This document shows, one piece after another, positions 8,735 through 18,348 of a DNA stretch of 64,000 nucleotides. The stretch is taken from positions 2,604,001 to 2,668,000 of the forward strand of contig NZ_CP155552.1 in the NCBI RefSeq assembly GCF_036632915.2. The letters are read 5' to 3'. The notes under the pieces were generated by a model. That model saw nothing but the letters and a program-made list of their open reading frames with translations. It ran no database searches and was not told the DNA's origin. The stretch comes from Faecalibacterium taiwanense. GTDB taxonomy: Bacteria > Bacillota > Clostridia > Oscillospirales > Ruminococcaceae. Position 1 is the first letter of the stretch; every line of letters starts with the position of its first letter. Both the position numbers and the translations under genes were made by a program.

Positions 8735-9352
8735 ATGAATAGAAAACATCTATTTCTTACATCTGCAGGGTTGACCGATAAGATGAAAGAGAAATTCTTT
8801 GATATTATTGGAAAGTGTCCGAAGGATGTGAAAGTGCTTTATATTCCAACAGCTGGCATTGAAACAGATGGTGCAAGAGAGTCGCTTGCAATATGTTTTC
8901 ATGAACTCTTTCTAATGGGAATTCAGTACGAAAATATATTAGTGTACAATCTGGAATTAATTCTTTCAAAAGACTATCAAAGAACCTATTCTTCGTATGT
9001 TACAACCCCGTTTATGCTTACAAGGCTATTAACTTTTGAAGAATTAAACCAATTTGATGCTGTTTTTGTCAGTGGTGGTGATGTATCTGTGCTTTGTCGT
9101 GAAATGTCTAGAACTGGTTTTGATAGAATACTTAATAATGCAATTAAAAACGGACTTATATATGTCGGAATCAGTGCAGGAAGTATGTATGCGGCGGGAA
9201 ATTTAACAGATGGATTACATATTATTGACAATCCTATTATCCCCCATTGGAATGGTTCTGAAACAACAGTATTACCGAACGGCAAAGATGAGATTAAGCT
9301 TGCTGATGGAAAAGCTGTTTATGTAGAGGATAATTACATGAGTGTAATATGA
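8735..9352 (+). CDS. Peptidase S51 / type 1 glutamine-amidotransferase-like protein
   Basis: This 205-aa, markedly AT-rich gene has its start behind GAGGTAAAAGA. The order of motifs fits the S51 family (dipeptidase E/cyanophycinase-like): KVLYIPTAG, AVFVSGGDVS, and the nucleophile elbow GISAGSM (Ser near residue 147), followed by DNPIIPHW carrying the probable catalytic His. Such enzymes cleave Asp-X dipeptides or act as Ser-dependent hydrolases. The base composition, unlike the flanking recombinase and core genes, indicates separate acquisition. The product ends close after EDNYMSVI, a little short for the family, so slight C-terminal truncation is possible. Confidence 0.75.
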   Translation: MNRKHLFLTSAGLTDKMKEKFFDIIGKCPKDVKVLYIPTAGIETDGARESLAICFHELFLMGIQYENILVYNLELILSKDYQRTYSSYVTTPFMLTRLLTFEELNQFDAVFVSGGDVSVLCREMSRTGFDRILNNAIKNGLIYVGISAGSMYAAGNLTDGLHIIDNPIIPHWNGSETTVLPNGKDEIKLADGKAVYVEDNYMSVI

Positions 9353-9401
9353 TGCACATGTAGGATTAGTCAAATTCCAGTTTGCCGTACTCGTTCCAGC
9401 A

Positions 9402-9492
9402 GGGTTTGGGGCAGGCACGCCCCAACAAGAAGCTGTCCCAAAGGGGCAAGAATTTTCAAGAATTGAAAATTTGTGGCCACGGGACGATTCTT
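9402..9492. other. oriT-like region, copy 2
   Basis: GGGTTTGGGGC...GCCCCAACAAG is followed by the palindrome TTTTCAAGAATTGAAAA (9453-9469) and TTTGTGGCCACGGGACG. The same blocks, nearly base for base, occur at 32386-32510 upstream of mobC and the MobP relaxase. Here they lie between the S51 peptidase and the serine recombinase, with no relaxase nearby. It could act in trans or mark an element boundary. Confidence 0.5.
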
Positions 9493-9615
9493 GCTCTCAC
9501 CTTTTTCGCTGCGTTTCGCAATTTTCGCATTTCACTCTGCTCGCAGATTGTTGACAAGCTGCGCTTGACCCGATACTATAAAGGCAAGTCGAATACACGC
9601 CAAGGAGGTGCAACC

Positions 9616-11379
9616 ATGACCGCCGTAATCTACGCCCGCTATTCATCCGACAGCCAGCGAGAAGCGTCCATTGAGGGACAGTTGCGCGACTGCAAGGCCT
9701 ACGCCGAGAAGAACGGCATCACCGTGGTCGGCACCTACATTGACCGTGCCTACTCTGCCAAAACGGATGATCGCCCAGACTTTCAGCGGATGATCAAGGA
9801 TAGCGGAAAGAAAATCTTCGATGTGGTTCTGGTCTGGAAACTGGACCGCTTTGCCCGGAACCGCTACGATGCCGTGAACTACAAGTACCAGCTGGAAAAG
9901 AACGGTGTCCATCTGGTGTCTGCCATGGAACCCATCTCGCAGGGACCTGAAGGAATTATGGTGGAAAGTATGCTGATTGGCATGGCGGAATACTATTCCG
10001 CCGAGCTCGCCCTGAAAGTGGCGCGCGGTGAGCGCGAAAACGCCCTCCAGTGCAAGTACAACGGCGGTATGGTGCCGCTGGGCTTCACCATTGGCAAGGA
10101 GGACAGGCTGTACCATATCGACCCGGAGACGGCTCCCATCGTGCAGGAGATCTTCAGACGGTATGCCGACGGCGAACCGGCCGAGAAGATTGCAGCATCC
10201 CTGAACGAGCGCGGTCTGCGTACCCGCACCGGGAAGCCGTTCGTGAAGAACAGCTTCTTCCAGATCTTCCGCAACCGCCGCTACATCGGCGAATACCGAT
10301 ACAAGGACATTGTGACGCCGGGCGGCATCCCGGCTATTGTTGATCAGGACTTGTTCGACCGGGTGCAGCAGCGTTTCGAGCAAAACAGGATCGCCCACGG
10401 TCGGCCTGCAAAAGAGGATGTGAGCTATCTGCTGACCACCAAGCTGTTCTGTGGCAAGTGCGGCACCCTGATGGGCGGCGAAAGCGGCACCAGCCACATG
10501 GGGAACACCTACTATTATTACAAGTGCGGCAACGCCAAACGCCACGGCAAGGCGCACTGCGACCTGAAAGCCATCCGCAAGGAGCCGCTGGAACGGTTCG
10601 TGGTGGATACCGCCATTAAGGTGATTTTCAGCGATGAAATCATCGAACGGCTGATAGATTTGGTCATGGAAGCCCAGCAGCAGGAGAACACCCGGCTGCC
10701 TGTTCTGAAAGAGCAGCTCCGGGATACGGAGAAACGGCTCGCAAACCTTCTGGAAGCCATTGAACAGGGCATCCTGACCCCGACCACAAAGCAGCGGCTG
10801 GACGAGCTGGAAGCCCGGAAAGAAGCCCTGAACACCAGCATTCTGGAAGAAGAGCTGACAAAGCCCGTCCTGACCCGTGAGTGGATTCGGTTCTGGCTTG
10901 AAAAATTCCGCAAGGGTGACGTGGGCAGCACGGAACACCAGCGGCAGATCATAGATACCTTTGTCAACTCGGTCTACGTCTTTGACGACCGGGTCGTGCT
11001 CAATTTCAACTTCACGGACGATGCCAAAACGGTCACCCGTGAGGAAGTGTTGGGTTCGAGTGCTGTGGACAATGCTCCACCACGAGTCCCCAGACCTTTG
11101 GTCTGGGGACTTTTTTCGTGGTGGGCGGTACAGGACTCGAACAATTTCTCCCCGGATACAGGCAGAAAGCGAACAAAGGCAGGGTACCACCATGAAGGTG
11201 GTACCCTGCCTTTTGAATCTTTGTGTGGAAAACCTGCTTACAGCAGCGGGATGCCTGCCTTGGCGCAGGCTTCGCGGGTGGCTGCGTCCCAGACGCTGGC
11301 CTGCACTTCGCCAATGTGGGCGCTGCCCAGCAGCAGCATGCACAGGCGGCTCTGGCCGATGCCGCCGCCGATGGAGTAA
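9616..11379 (+). CDS. Large serine recombinase (no stop at the expected end)
   Basis: The start ATG 9616 follows CAAGGAGGTG. Domains in order are: a resolvase catalytic domain ([14 protein letters not shown] with Ser nucleophile, [10 protein letters not shown]), the recombinase domain (about residues 150-260), a zinc ribbon ([11 protein letters not shown]...YYKCG) and a coiled-coil rich C-terminus. Compared with the relative at 45543 the natural end should be near 11085, after [12 protein letters not shown]. Instead the frame reads through the terminator at 11085-11116 and into the antisense of asnA up to 11379. The last ~100 residues are probably not native. Such enzymes integrate or excise mobile elements; no other transfer genes sit next to it. 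Confidence 0.85.
   Translation: MTAVIYARYSSDSQREASIEGQLRDCKAYAEKNGITVVGTYIDRAYSAKTDDRPDFQRMIKDSGKKIFDVVLVWKLDRFARNRYDAVNYKYQLEKNGVHLVSAMEPISQGPEGIMVESMLIGMAEYYSAELALKVARGERENALQCKYNGGMVPLGFTIGKEDRLYHIDPETAPIVQEIFRRYADGEPAEKIAASLNERGLRTRTGKPFVKNSFFQIFRNRRYIGEYRYKDIVTPGGIPAIVDQDLFDRVQQRFEQNRIAHGRPAKEDVSYLLTTKLFCGKCGTLMGGESGTSHMGNTYYYYKCGNAKRHGKAHCDLKAIRKEPLERFVVDTAIKVIFSDEIIERLIDLVMEAQQQENTRLPVLKEQLRDTEKRLANLLEAIEQGILTPTTKQRLDELEARKEALNTSILEEELTKPVLTREWIRFWLEKFRKGDVGSTEHQRQIIDTFVNSVYVFDDRVVLNFNFTDDAKTVTREEVLGSSAVDNAPPRVPRPLVWGLFSWWAVQDSNNFSPDTGRKRTKAGYHHEGGTLPFESLCGKPAYSSGMPALAQASRVAASQTLACTSPMWALPSSSMHRRLWPMPPPME
11085..11116 (+). terminator. Terminator at the serine recombinase 3' end
   Basis: AGTCCCCAGAC (11085-11095) pairs with GTCTGGGGACT (11101-11111), then TTTTTT. 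An outer arm CCACCACG/CGTGGTGG extends the stem. It lies inside the open reading frame, supporting the view that translation should have stopped before it. Confidence 0.85.
11174..11215. repeat. Long stem-loop, copy 2 of a pair
   Basis: CAAAGGCAGGGTACCACC pairs with GGTGGTACCCTGCCTTTTG around a CATGAA loop. It is closely related to the stem at 8393-8436. It also serves as a possible terminator for asnA, which converges on it. Confidence 0.6.
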
Positions 11380-12251
11380 GGCAGCTCACCGTTCAGTACG
11401 GCCTTGTGGAAGGGCAGGGCGCGGCGGTCGTCGCAGCCAGCCATGGTCAGCTGCTTGTCCATGCTTTCAGGGCTGACGCGGATGCCCATGCTGCTCAGCT
11501 CATAGCTGCACTGCAGCGGGTCGTTCCAGAACAGCAGATCGCCGTTCAGATCCCAGTCGTCATAGTCGGGGGCACGGCCGTCATGGGGCTTACCGCTCTT
11601 CAGCGGAGCGCCGATCTTCATCAGGAAGGTGGTGCCGTGCTCCTTCACAAAGGCGTTCTCACGCTCCTTCGGGGTCAGGTCCGGGTACTGGTCCTCCAGC
11701 TCCTGCGTGGTGATGAAGGTGACGTTGGGGCTGTGCAGCGGCAGCTCCTGCAGCTGGGGGAACATGGCGTGCAGGTTCATCTCGGTGGCGCAGACAGCGG
11801 ACACGATGGAGCGCACCACACTCTTGAGGTAAGCCTCGTTGCGGTCTTCCAGACGGATCACCTTTTCCCAGTCCCACTGGTCCACATAGATGGAGTGCAG
11901 GTTATCCAGATCTTCGTCGCGGCGGATCGCGTTCATATCGCAGTACAGGCCCTTGCCCACACGGAAATCGTAGTCCTTCAGGGCCTTGCGCTTCCACTTT
12001 GCCAGTGACTGCACCACCTGTGCCTCAATGCCGCTTTCCTTGATATCAAAGGTGACCTTGCGCTCGACACCGTTCAGGTCGTCGTTCAGACCGGTGGATG
12101 CTTCCAGAAACAGCGGAGCAGACACGCGGTACAGGTTCAGTGTGGCGCACAGGGTGTCGGCAAACAGACGCTTGACCGTACCAATGGCGCGCTGCGTGTC
12201 GTACAGGTTCAGCGCAGGCGTATAGTTTGCCGGGATGATGGTTTTGCTCAT
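11238..12251 (-). CDS. asnA: Aspartate-ammonia ligase (AsnA)
   Basis: This 337-aa enzyme makes asparagine from aspartate, ammonia and ATP in the cytoplasm. The start [12 protein letters not shown] at 12251 follows GAGGGG; longer upstream ORF sequence is not protein-like. Recognisable segments are [30 protein letters not shown], the [15 protein letters not shown] block and the C-terminal [16 protein letters not shown], a class II synthetase-like ATP-binding motif 3. Length matches the family (about 330-340). It is monocistronic, with a small peptide gene and terminator upstream. Product call is firm. Confidence 0.95.
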   Translation of the reverse strand: MSKTIIPANYTPALNLYDTQRAIGTVKRLFADTLCATLNLYRVSAPLFLEASTGLNDDLNGVERKVTFDIKESGIEAQVVQSLAKWKRKALKDYDFRVGKGLYCDMNAIRRDEDLDNLHSIYVDQWDWEKVIRLEDRNEAYLKSVVRSIVSAVCATEMNLHAMFPQLQELPLHSPNVTFITTQELEDQYPDLTPKERENAFVKEHGTTFLMKIGAPLKSGKPHDGRAPDYDDWDLNGDLLFWNDPLQCSYELSSMGIRVSPESMDKQLTMAGCDDRRALPFHKAVLNGELPYSIGGGIGQSRLCMLLLGSAHIGEVQASVWDAATREACAKAGIPLL

Positions 12252-12372
12252 AACAAAAACCCCTCTTCTGTTGGATTCTGGCCCTGATTTCCCAGTACAG
12301 GGCACGGCTTTTAAACCGAAAAATACTGGTTTCATTATGGCATATTTTTTTAAGAAAGTAAAGTGAGAAGGC

Positions 12373-12400
12373 AAAAAAAGAGACCGCCGGTAAGGCAGTC
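12373..12400 (-). terminator. Terminator of the small peptide gene
   Basis: On the minus strand GACTGCC and GGCGGTC pair with one mismatch around TTACC, followed by CTCTTTTTTT. It lies 30 bases after the stop of the 30-aa ORF and upstream of asnA. Confidence 0.6.
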
Positions 12401-12431
12401 CCGTTTCCGCAGTGAGAAGGGCGGCTTTGCA

Positions 12432-12524
12432 TCAGCCGAAAAGCCCCTTCAGCAGGATCAGCAGCACTTTTACAAACTCGCCGGTGCCCAGCAGCTTGTA
12501 CAGAGAGATCAGAGTAGATAACAT
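12432..12524 (-). CDS. 30-aa hydrophobic/amphipathic peptide
   Basis: The ATG at 12524 follows GGAG by about 10 bases and the ORF ends TGA at 12432. The peptide starts MLSTLISLYKLLGTG, continues with a Leu/Val/Lys-rich second half, and ends in KGLFG. It has two amphipathic or hydrophobic segments around a Gly-Thr-Gly-Glu turn and a net positive charge, reminiscent of small membrane toxins or modulin-like peptides. It has its own ribosome site and its own downstream terminator, and occupies an otherwise empty 440-bp gap between enolase and asnA. I do not recognise a family. Confidence 0.45.
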   Translation of the reverse strand: MLSTLISLYKLLGTGEFVKVLLILLKGLFG

Positions 12525-12630
12525 GAATGTTTTGCTCCTTTTTTGCAATTTCGGGCCAAAATGCCCGGCATGCACTGAATACGGCTGGGCAGAGCAGCGG
12601 ATTGCAGGAAAAAATTGGGAGAAAACAAAA

Positions 12631-12667
12631 CGGCACCCGTGCCGCTGCAAAAGCAGTACGGGTGCCG
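12631..12667 (-). terminator. Enolase terminator
   Basis: CGGCACCCGT (12631-12640) pairs with ACGGGTGCCG (12658-12667). On the minus strand it is followed by TTTTGTTTTC. It sits just after the enolase stop at 12693. Confidence 0.85.
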
Positions 12668-12692
12668 GAAGATCAATTGGTTTTCAACAGCT

Positions 12693-14078
<1,386 letters not shown>

Positions 14079-14379
14079 CTAACCAATAGTATCCTACCAC
14101 GCTTTCCGGCCCGGTGCAAGAGCCGATGCGCATGTTTGTGGATGTAAACTTTTTAAGGGGCAAAAAACGGCAGCTGATGGGGCAGAACATTCCGGCAAAG
14201 CAGGAAACAGCTGGTCTTTACAGTCTGCCCACTGGCAGCAGCGGGGATGCATCATACTTATCATATTAATTTCATATGGCAGATATACTAAAATTTTTCT
14301 TTACTTTTTGTCAGGATGACTCTATACTGTTTTTGGTTCTAATATGTTTCTTTATGGTAGATAGAGGAGGATTTTCTAT

Positions 14380-15801
14380 ATGAATAAGGATCTGACGGTC
14401 GGCAAGCCGTCACAGGTTTTGTGGCAGTTCTGCCTGCCCATGTTCGGCAGCATCATCTTCCAGCAGCTGTACAACATTGCCGACAGCCTCGTTGCAGGCA
14501 AGTTCATCGGCGAGAATGCACTGGCTGCTGTGGGCAACAGCTACGAGATCACCCTGATCTTCATTGCATTTGCCTTTGGCTGCAACATTGGCTGCTCGGT
14601 CATCGTGTCCCGCTACTTTGGCGCAAAGGACTACGATGAGATGAAGACTTCGGTCTACACTTCCCTGATCGGCTCTGCCGTGCTGTGCGCCGTGCTGATG
14701 CTGATCGGCCTTGTGGGCTGCCACAGCCTGCTGGAGCTCATCAACACCCCGGAGGAGATCCTTGCGGATTCTTCGCTGTATCTGGATATCTACGTGCTGG
14801 GCCTGCCCTTCATGTTCTTCTACAACATCGCCACCGGCATCTTCTCCGCTCTGGGCGACAGCAAAACGCCCTTCTATTTTCTGGCAGTCTCGTCCCTGTC
14901 CAACATCGGCGTGGACATCCTGTTCGTGGCCGGTCTCAAGATGGGCGTAGCCGGTGTGGCATGGGCCACCTTCCTGTGTCAGGGTGTGAGCTGCGTGCTG
15001 GCCATGGTGGTGGTGTTCCGCCGCATCAGCGCCTTCAAATCCAAGAACAAGGTCGTGCTGTTCTCCTGGAACATGCTGGGCAAGGTGGCCGTGGTGGCTA
15101 TCCCCAGCATCCTGCAGCAGAGCTTCGTCTCTGTGGGCAACATCATCCTGCAGAGCGTCATCAACACCTTTGGTGCCAGCGTCATTGCAGGCTACTCTGC
15201 AGCCGTCAAGCTGAACAACATGGTCATCACTTCCTTTACCACGCTGGGCAACGGCATCTCCAACTACACCTCCCAGAACATGGGCGCGGGCAAGATGGAC
15301 CGTGTGCACAAGGGCTTTGGCGCAGGCCGCAATCTGGTGTGGATCATCTGCGTGCCCATCGTGCTCCTGTACTTCTTCTTCGGCCGCTTCCTGCTGCTGC
15401 TGTTCATGAATGACCCGCAGGGTCCGGCCATCGACACCGGTATGCTGTTCCTGCGTATCCTGTCTCCCTTCTATTTTGTGGTGTCGCTCAAGCTGGTCAC
15501 TGACGGCATCCTGCGCGGCTGCGGCATGATGGTGCGCTTTATGATCGCCACCTTCTCCGACCTGATCCTGCGCGTGGGCATCGCCATTGTGCTGAGCAGC
15601 ACTGCTCTGGGCAGCACGGGCATCTGGATGGCATGGCCCGTGGGCTGGTGCATCGGCACCGGCCTGTCGCTGGTGTTCTACTTCACCGCCATCCGCAAGG
15701 TCCTTGCAGAGTCTCCGGCCGAAGCGGAAGCAGAGGGCAAAGCTGCCGAGGCACGTGCAGAGGCCGAGTTCGCCGCAGATGCCGAAATGGAGACCCTGTA
15801 A
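14380..15801 (+). CDS. MATE-family multidrug/sodium antiporter
   Basis: This 473-aa integral membrane protein has about 12 hydrophobic segments and starts behind AGAGGAGGATTT. It begins KDLTVGKPSQVLWQFCLPMFGSII, typical of MATE exporters (family NorM/DinF), with QQLYNIADSLVAGKFIGENALAAVG in the first repeat and SVGNIILQSVINTFGA opening the second. The tail after about residue 450 is Ala/Glu-rich and charged, probably cytoplasmic and non-essential. It is monocistronic. Substrate cannot be predicted; drug or metabolite efflux coupled to H+ or Na+ is the family role. Confidence 0.9.
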   Translation: MNKDLTVGKPSQVLWQFCLPMFGSIIFQQLYNIADSLVAGKFIGENALAAVGNSYEITLIFIAFAFGCNIGCSVIVSRYFGAKDYDEMKTSVYTSLIGSAVLCAVLMLIGLVGCHSLLELINTPEEILADSSLYLDIYVLGLPFMFFYNIATGIFSALGDSKTPFYFLAVSSLSNIGVDILFVAGLKMGVAGVAWATFLCQGVSCVLAMVVVFRRISAFKSKNKVVLFSWNMLGKVAVVAIPSILQQSFVSVGNIILQSVINTFGASVIAGYSAAVKLNNMVITSFTTLGNGISNYTSQNMGAGKMDRVHKGFGAGRNLVWIICVPIVLLYFFFGRFLLLLFMNDPQGPAIDTGMLFLRILSPFYFVVSLKLVTDGILRGCGMMVRFMIATFSDLILRVGIAIVLSSTALGSTGIWMAWPVGWCIGTGLSLVFYFTAIRKVLAESPAEAEAEGKAAEARAEAEFAADAEMETL

Positions 15802-15946
15802 CCCTTTTGCAACTTGTGAATTGTGTTCACCTGACACACAAACAAAATGAAACAATTGAAATAGTGCACAAAACAGACCCACTGCTTTTGGCTATTTTGG
15901 CAACAAAGTCCACAAAATGCCCCTGAAAGTATGGACGGTTTGTGAA

Positions 15947-15975
15947 TTGCGGATTTTGGCTCACAGGTCTATAAT
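15947..15975 (+). promoter_or_regulatory. Predicted sigma-A promoter of the liv operon
   Basis: TTGCGG (15947-15952), a 17-base spacer and a perfect TATAAT (15970-15975). It lies just upstream of the hairpin at 15985. Confidence 0.6.
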
Positions 15976-15984
15976 ATTGATAAC

Positions 15985-16029
15985 GAAGCAAGGTCGCTTT
16001 GAGGGAAAGAGGGCCTTGCTTCCGTTTTT
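15985..16029 (+). promoter_or_regulatory. Leader hairpin with T-run, possible attenuator of livJ
   Basis: GAAGCAAGG (15985-15993) pairs with CCTTGCTTC (16014-16022), followed by CGTTTTT. It lies between the predicted promoter and the livJ ribosome site. A terminator placed in a 5' leader suggests conditional read-through, though no ligand-binding domain is obvious in the short leader. Confidence 0.45.
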
Positions 16030-16067
16030 ATACTGAAGCACGAATGCTCCTAAGGAGGATATTCACT

Positions 16068-17285
16068 ATGAAAAAGATGATTTCTCGTCGTAATTTCTTG
16101 GCCGCTGCAGGTGTTGTTGCTGCAGCCGGCGTTCTGACTGCATGCGGCGGTTCTTCCAACAGCACTGCTGCTTCCGCCTCTACCGCAGCTTCTGGTGCCG
16201 CTGCTTCCGGCGACACCATCAAGGTGGGCGTTCTTGGACCTCTGACCGGTGATGTTTCCGTTTACGGTCAGGCCGTTGTCAACGGCGCTACCCTGTACCT
16301 GAAGCAGGTCAACGAAAAGGGCGGCATCAACGGCAAGCAGCTGGAGATCATCGCCATGGATGAGCAGGGCGATGCAACTCAGGCTGTTACCTGCTTCACC
16401 AAGATGTGCGATCAGGGCATCACCGCTCTGGTGGGCGATGTTACCACCACCCCGACTCTGGCACTTGCTGCCGAGAGCGCAGACTACAACATGCCCATGG
16501 TCACCGCTTCCGCTACCGCTGAGGCTGTCACCTACGATGCCGAGACCGACACCGTGAACGAGAATGTGTTCCGCGCAACCTTCACCGACCCGTTCCAGGG
16601 CATCAAGATGGCTGACTACGCTTACCAGCGGTTGGGCTACACCAAGGCAGCCGTCATCTTCCAGAAGGGCGCTGACTACAACGAGGGTCTGGCAGAGAAC
16701 TTCGTCAACGAGTTCGAGAGCCTGGGCGGCACCATCGTCGATCAGGAGACCTACTCTGAGGGCGATGTGGACTACAAGACCCAGCTGACCACCATTCTGG
16801 GCAAGGCTCCCGAAGTGGTGTTTTGCCCCAACTACTATCAGGAAGTCGGTCAGATCCTGGCTCAGGCTGAGAGCATCGGTCTGGCAGTTCCCTTCCTGGG
16901 CGGCGACGGCTGGGATGGTCTGGAAGGCTACGCAACTGCCGACCAGCTGAAGGATGCCTACTTCTGCGCAAACTACGCAAAGGGCTCCAACCCCGACTTT
17001 GAGGATGCCTACAAGGCTGAGTACGGTGAGGAGTACCCCAACGGCTTCGCTCCTCTGGGCTACGATGCTGCCATGACCGTTGTCTACGGCATTCAGGCTG
17101 CTGAGGATGCCGGTCTGGCCGCCGGTGATGACGACTATAAGCAGGCCGTCATCGATGCTATCGCAGGCGGCACCATCGATGGCATCACCGGCACCTTCAC
17201 CTTCGATGAGCACCACAACCCCGTCAAGCAGACCGCTATCCTGTGCTTCGACGGTGCAACCCCCGTTCTGAAGGAAATGTTCTGA
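16068..17285 (+). CDS. livJ: Branched-chain amino-acid ABC transporter substrate-binding lipoprotein
   Basis: This 405-aa protein starts behind AAGGAGGATATTC. It has an N-terminal signal with twin-Arg-like SRRNFLAAAG and a lipobox LTAC (Cys about residue 27), then a Ser/Ala-rich linker. The mature part is a type I periplasmic-binding fold: IKVGVLGPLTGDVSVYGQAVVNGA, GDVTTTPTLALA, and QAESIGLAVPFLGGDGWDG. It is anchored outside the membrane and hands leucine, isoleucine, valine or related amino acids to LivHM. The remaining operon follows after a hairpin. Exact substrate preference is inferred from family only. Confidence 0.9.
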   Translation: MKKMISRRNFLAAAGVVAAAGVLTACGGSSNSTAASASTAASGAAASGDTIKVGVLGPLTGDVSVYGQAVVNGATLYLKQVNEKGGINGKQLEIIAMDEQGDATQAVTCFTKMCDQGITALVGDVTTTPTLALAAESADYNMPMVTASATAEAVTYDAETDTVNENVFRATFTDPFQGIKMADYAYQRLGYTKAAVIFQKGADYNEGLAENFVNEFESLGGTIVDQETYSEGDVDYKTQLTTILGKAPEVVFCPNYYQEVGQILAQAESIGLAVPFLGGDGWDGLEGYATADQLKDAYFCANYAKGSNPDFEDAYKAEYGEEYPNGFAPLGYDAAMTVVYGIQAAEDAGLAAGDDDYKQAVIDAIAGGTIDGITGTFTFDEHHNPVKQTAILCFDGATPVLKEMF

Positions 17286-17349
17286 TCTGCTTTGATTCTG
17301 CGCACCGGTGTGCGGCATAAAGGCAGCACTCAGAAATAAAAGACCCATT

Positions 17350-17395
17350 GCGGAGACCGCCGGAACAGGTTTTGCTCGGCCGTCTCCGCTTTTTT
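17350..17395 (+). terminator. Intercistronic terminator/attenuator between livJ and livH
   Basis: GCGGAGAC (17350-17357) pairs with GTCTCCGC (17382-17389), followed by TTTTTT. Its place between the binding protein and the permease genes is usual for operons that make more binding protein than membrane components. Confidence 0.75.
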
Positions 17396-17456
17396 GGTAA
17401 AAAAGTGCATTCCCCAAAAGGCGTGCAAACGCCGCAAAGAAAGGAAGTATCAGTCC

Positions 17457-18335
17457 ATGACAGTGTTTTTTAGCCAGCTGATCAACGGCTTGTCCCTTGG
17501 CAGCATCTATGCACTGATCGCACTGGGTTACAGCATGGTGTACGGCATCATCCTGCTGCTGAACTTTGCCCATGGCGATGTCATTATGGTTGGTGCGTAC
17601 ATGTCCTGGTTCGTGATGAATCAGCTGGGCCTTGGCCCGGTCACTGCTGTGTGCGCCACCATCATCACCTGCACGCTGCTGGGCGTTGTGATCGAGAAGA
17701 TCGCCTACACCCCGCTGCGCAACGCACCCCGTATCTCCCTGCTGATCACGGCAATCGGCGTGTCCTTCTTCCTGGAGTACACTGCAGAGCTGATCCTTGG
17801 TTCCGGTGCAAAGGTCATTCCGGCCTACTACACCAACCAGACCTTCCGCATCGGCTCTGTACCGCTGGGCCTCACCTCTGTCATCACCCTGCTGGTCACG
17901 GTGCTGTCCATGCTGGCGCTCACCTTCCTTGTGCAGAAGACCAAGCTCGGCAAGGCCATGCGTGCCGTGTCTGAGGATATGGACGCTGCCCGCCTGATGG
18001 GCATTAACGTCAACAGCACCATTTCCTTTACCTTTGCGGTGGGTTCCGCACTGGCCGGTATCGGCTCGGTGCTGTACTGCTGCAGCTACCCGCAGGCGAC
18101 CCCCACCATGGGCTCCATGCTGGGCCTGAAGGCCTTCGTTGCAGCCGTTCTGGGCGGCATCGGCTCCATTCCCGGTGCCATGATCGGCGGCATCGCCATC
18201 GGCCTGTGTGAGTGCTTTGTTTCCGCCATCGGCCTTTCCGCATGGAAGGATGCCGTCACGTTTGCGATCCTGATCATCGTGCTGCTGGTCAAGCCCACCG
18301 GCTTCCTTGGCCGCAAGGTTCAGGAAAAGGTGTAA
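17457..18335 (+). CDS. livH: Branched-chain amino-acid ABC permease LivH
   Basis: This 292-aa membrane protein starts behind AAAGGAAG. It has about eight hydrophobic helices and the LivH signature (SLGSIYALIALGYSMVYGI at the N-terminus, NFAHGDVIMVGAYM, GINVNSTISFTFAVGSALAG, and LGLKAFVAAVLGGIGSIPGA). It forms the membrane channel with LivM. The gene is followed directly by livM and belongs to the livJHMGF-type operon. Confidence 0.95.
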   Translation: MTVFFSQLINGLSLGSIYALIALGYSMVYGIILLLNFAHGDVIMVGAYMSWFVMNQLGLGPVTAVCATIITCTLLGVVIEKIAYTPLRNAPRISLLITAIGVSFFLEYTAELILGSGAKVIPAYYTNQTFRIGSVPLGLTSVITLLVTVLSMLALTFLVQKTKLGKAMRAVSEDMDAARLMGINVNSTISFTFAVGSALAGIGSVLYCCSYPQATPTMGSMLGLKAFVAAVLGGIGSIPGAMIGGIAIGLCECFVSAIGLSAWKDAVTFAILIIVLLVKPTGFLGRKVQEKV

Positions 18336-18348
18336 GGAGGGCATGAAG

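Noticed and set aside
8279..8749. 156-codon minus-strand ORF
   Set aside because: Runs through the tRNA-like remnant, a terminator and stem-loops; no ribosome site or protein-like composition.
9643..11343. 566-codon minus-strand ORF antisense to serine recombinase 1
   Set aside because: It is the complement of clear recombinase motifs, and its His/Gln/Arg-rich composition is typical of antisense reading in GC-rich genes.
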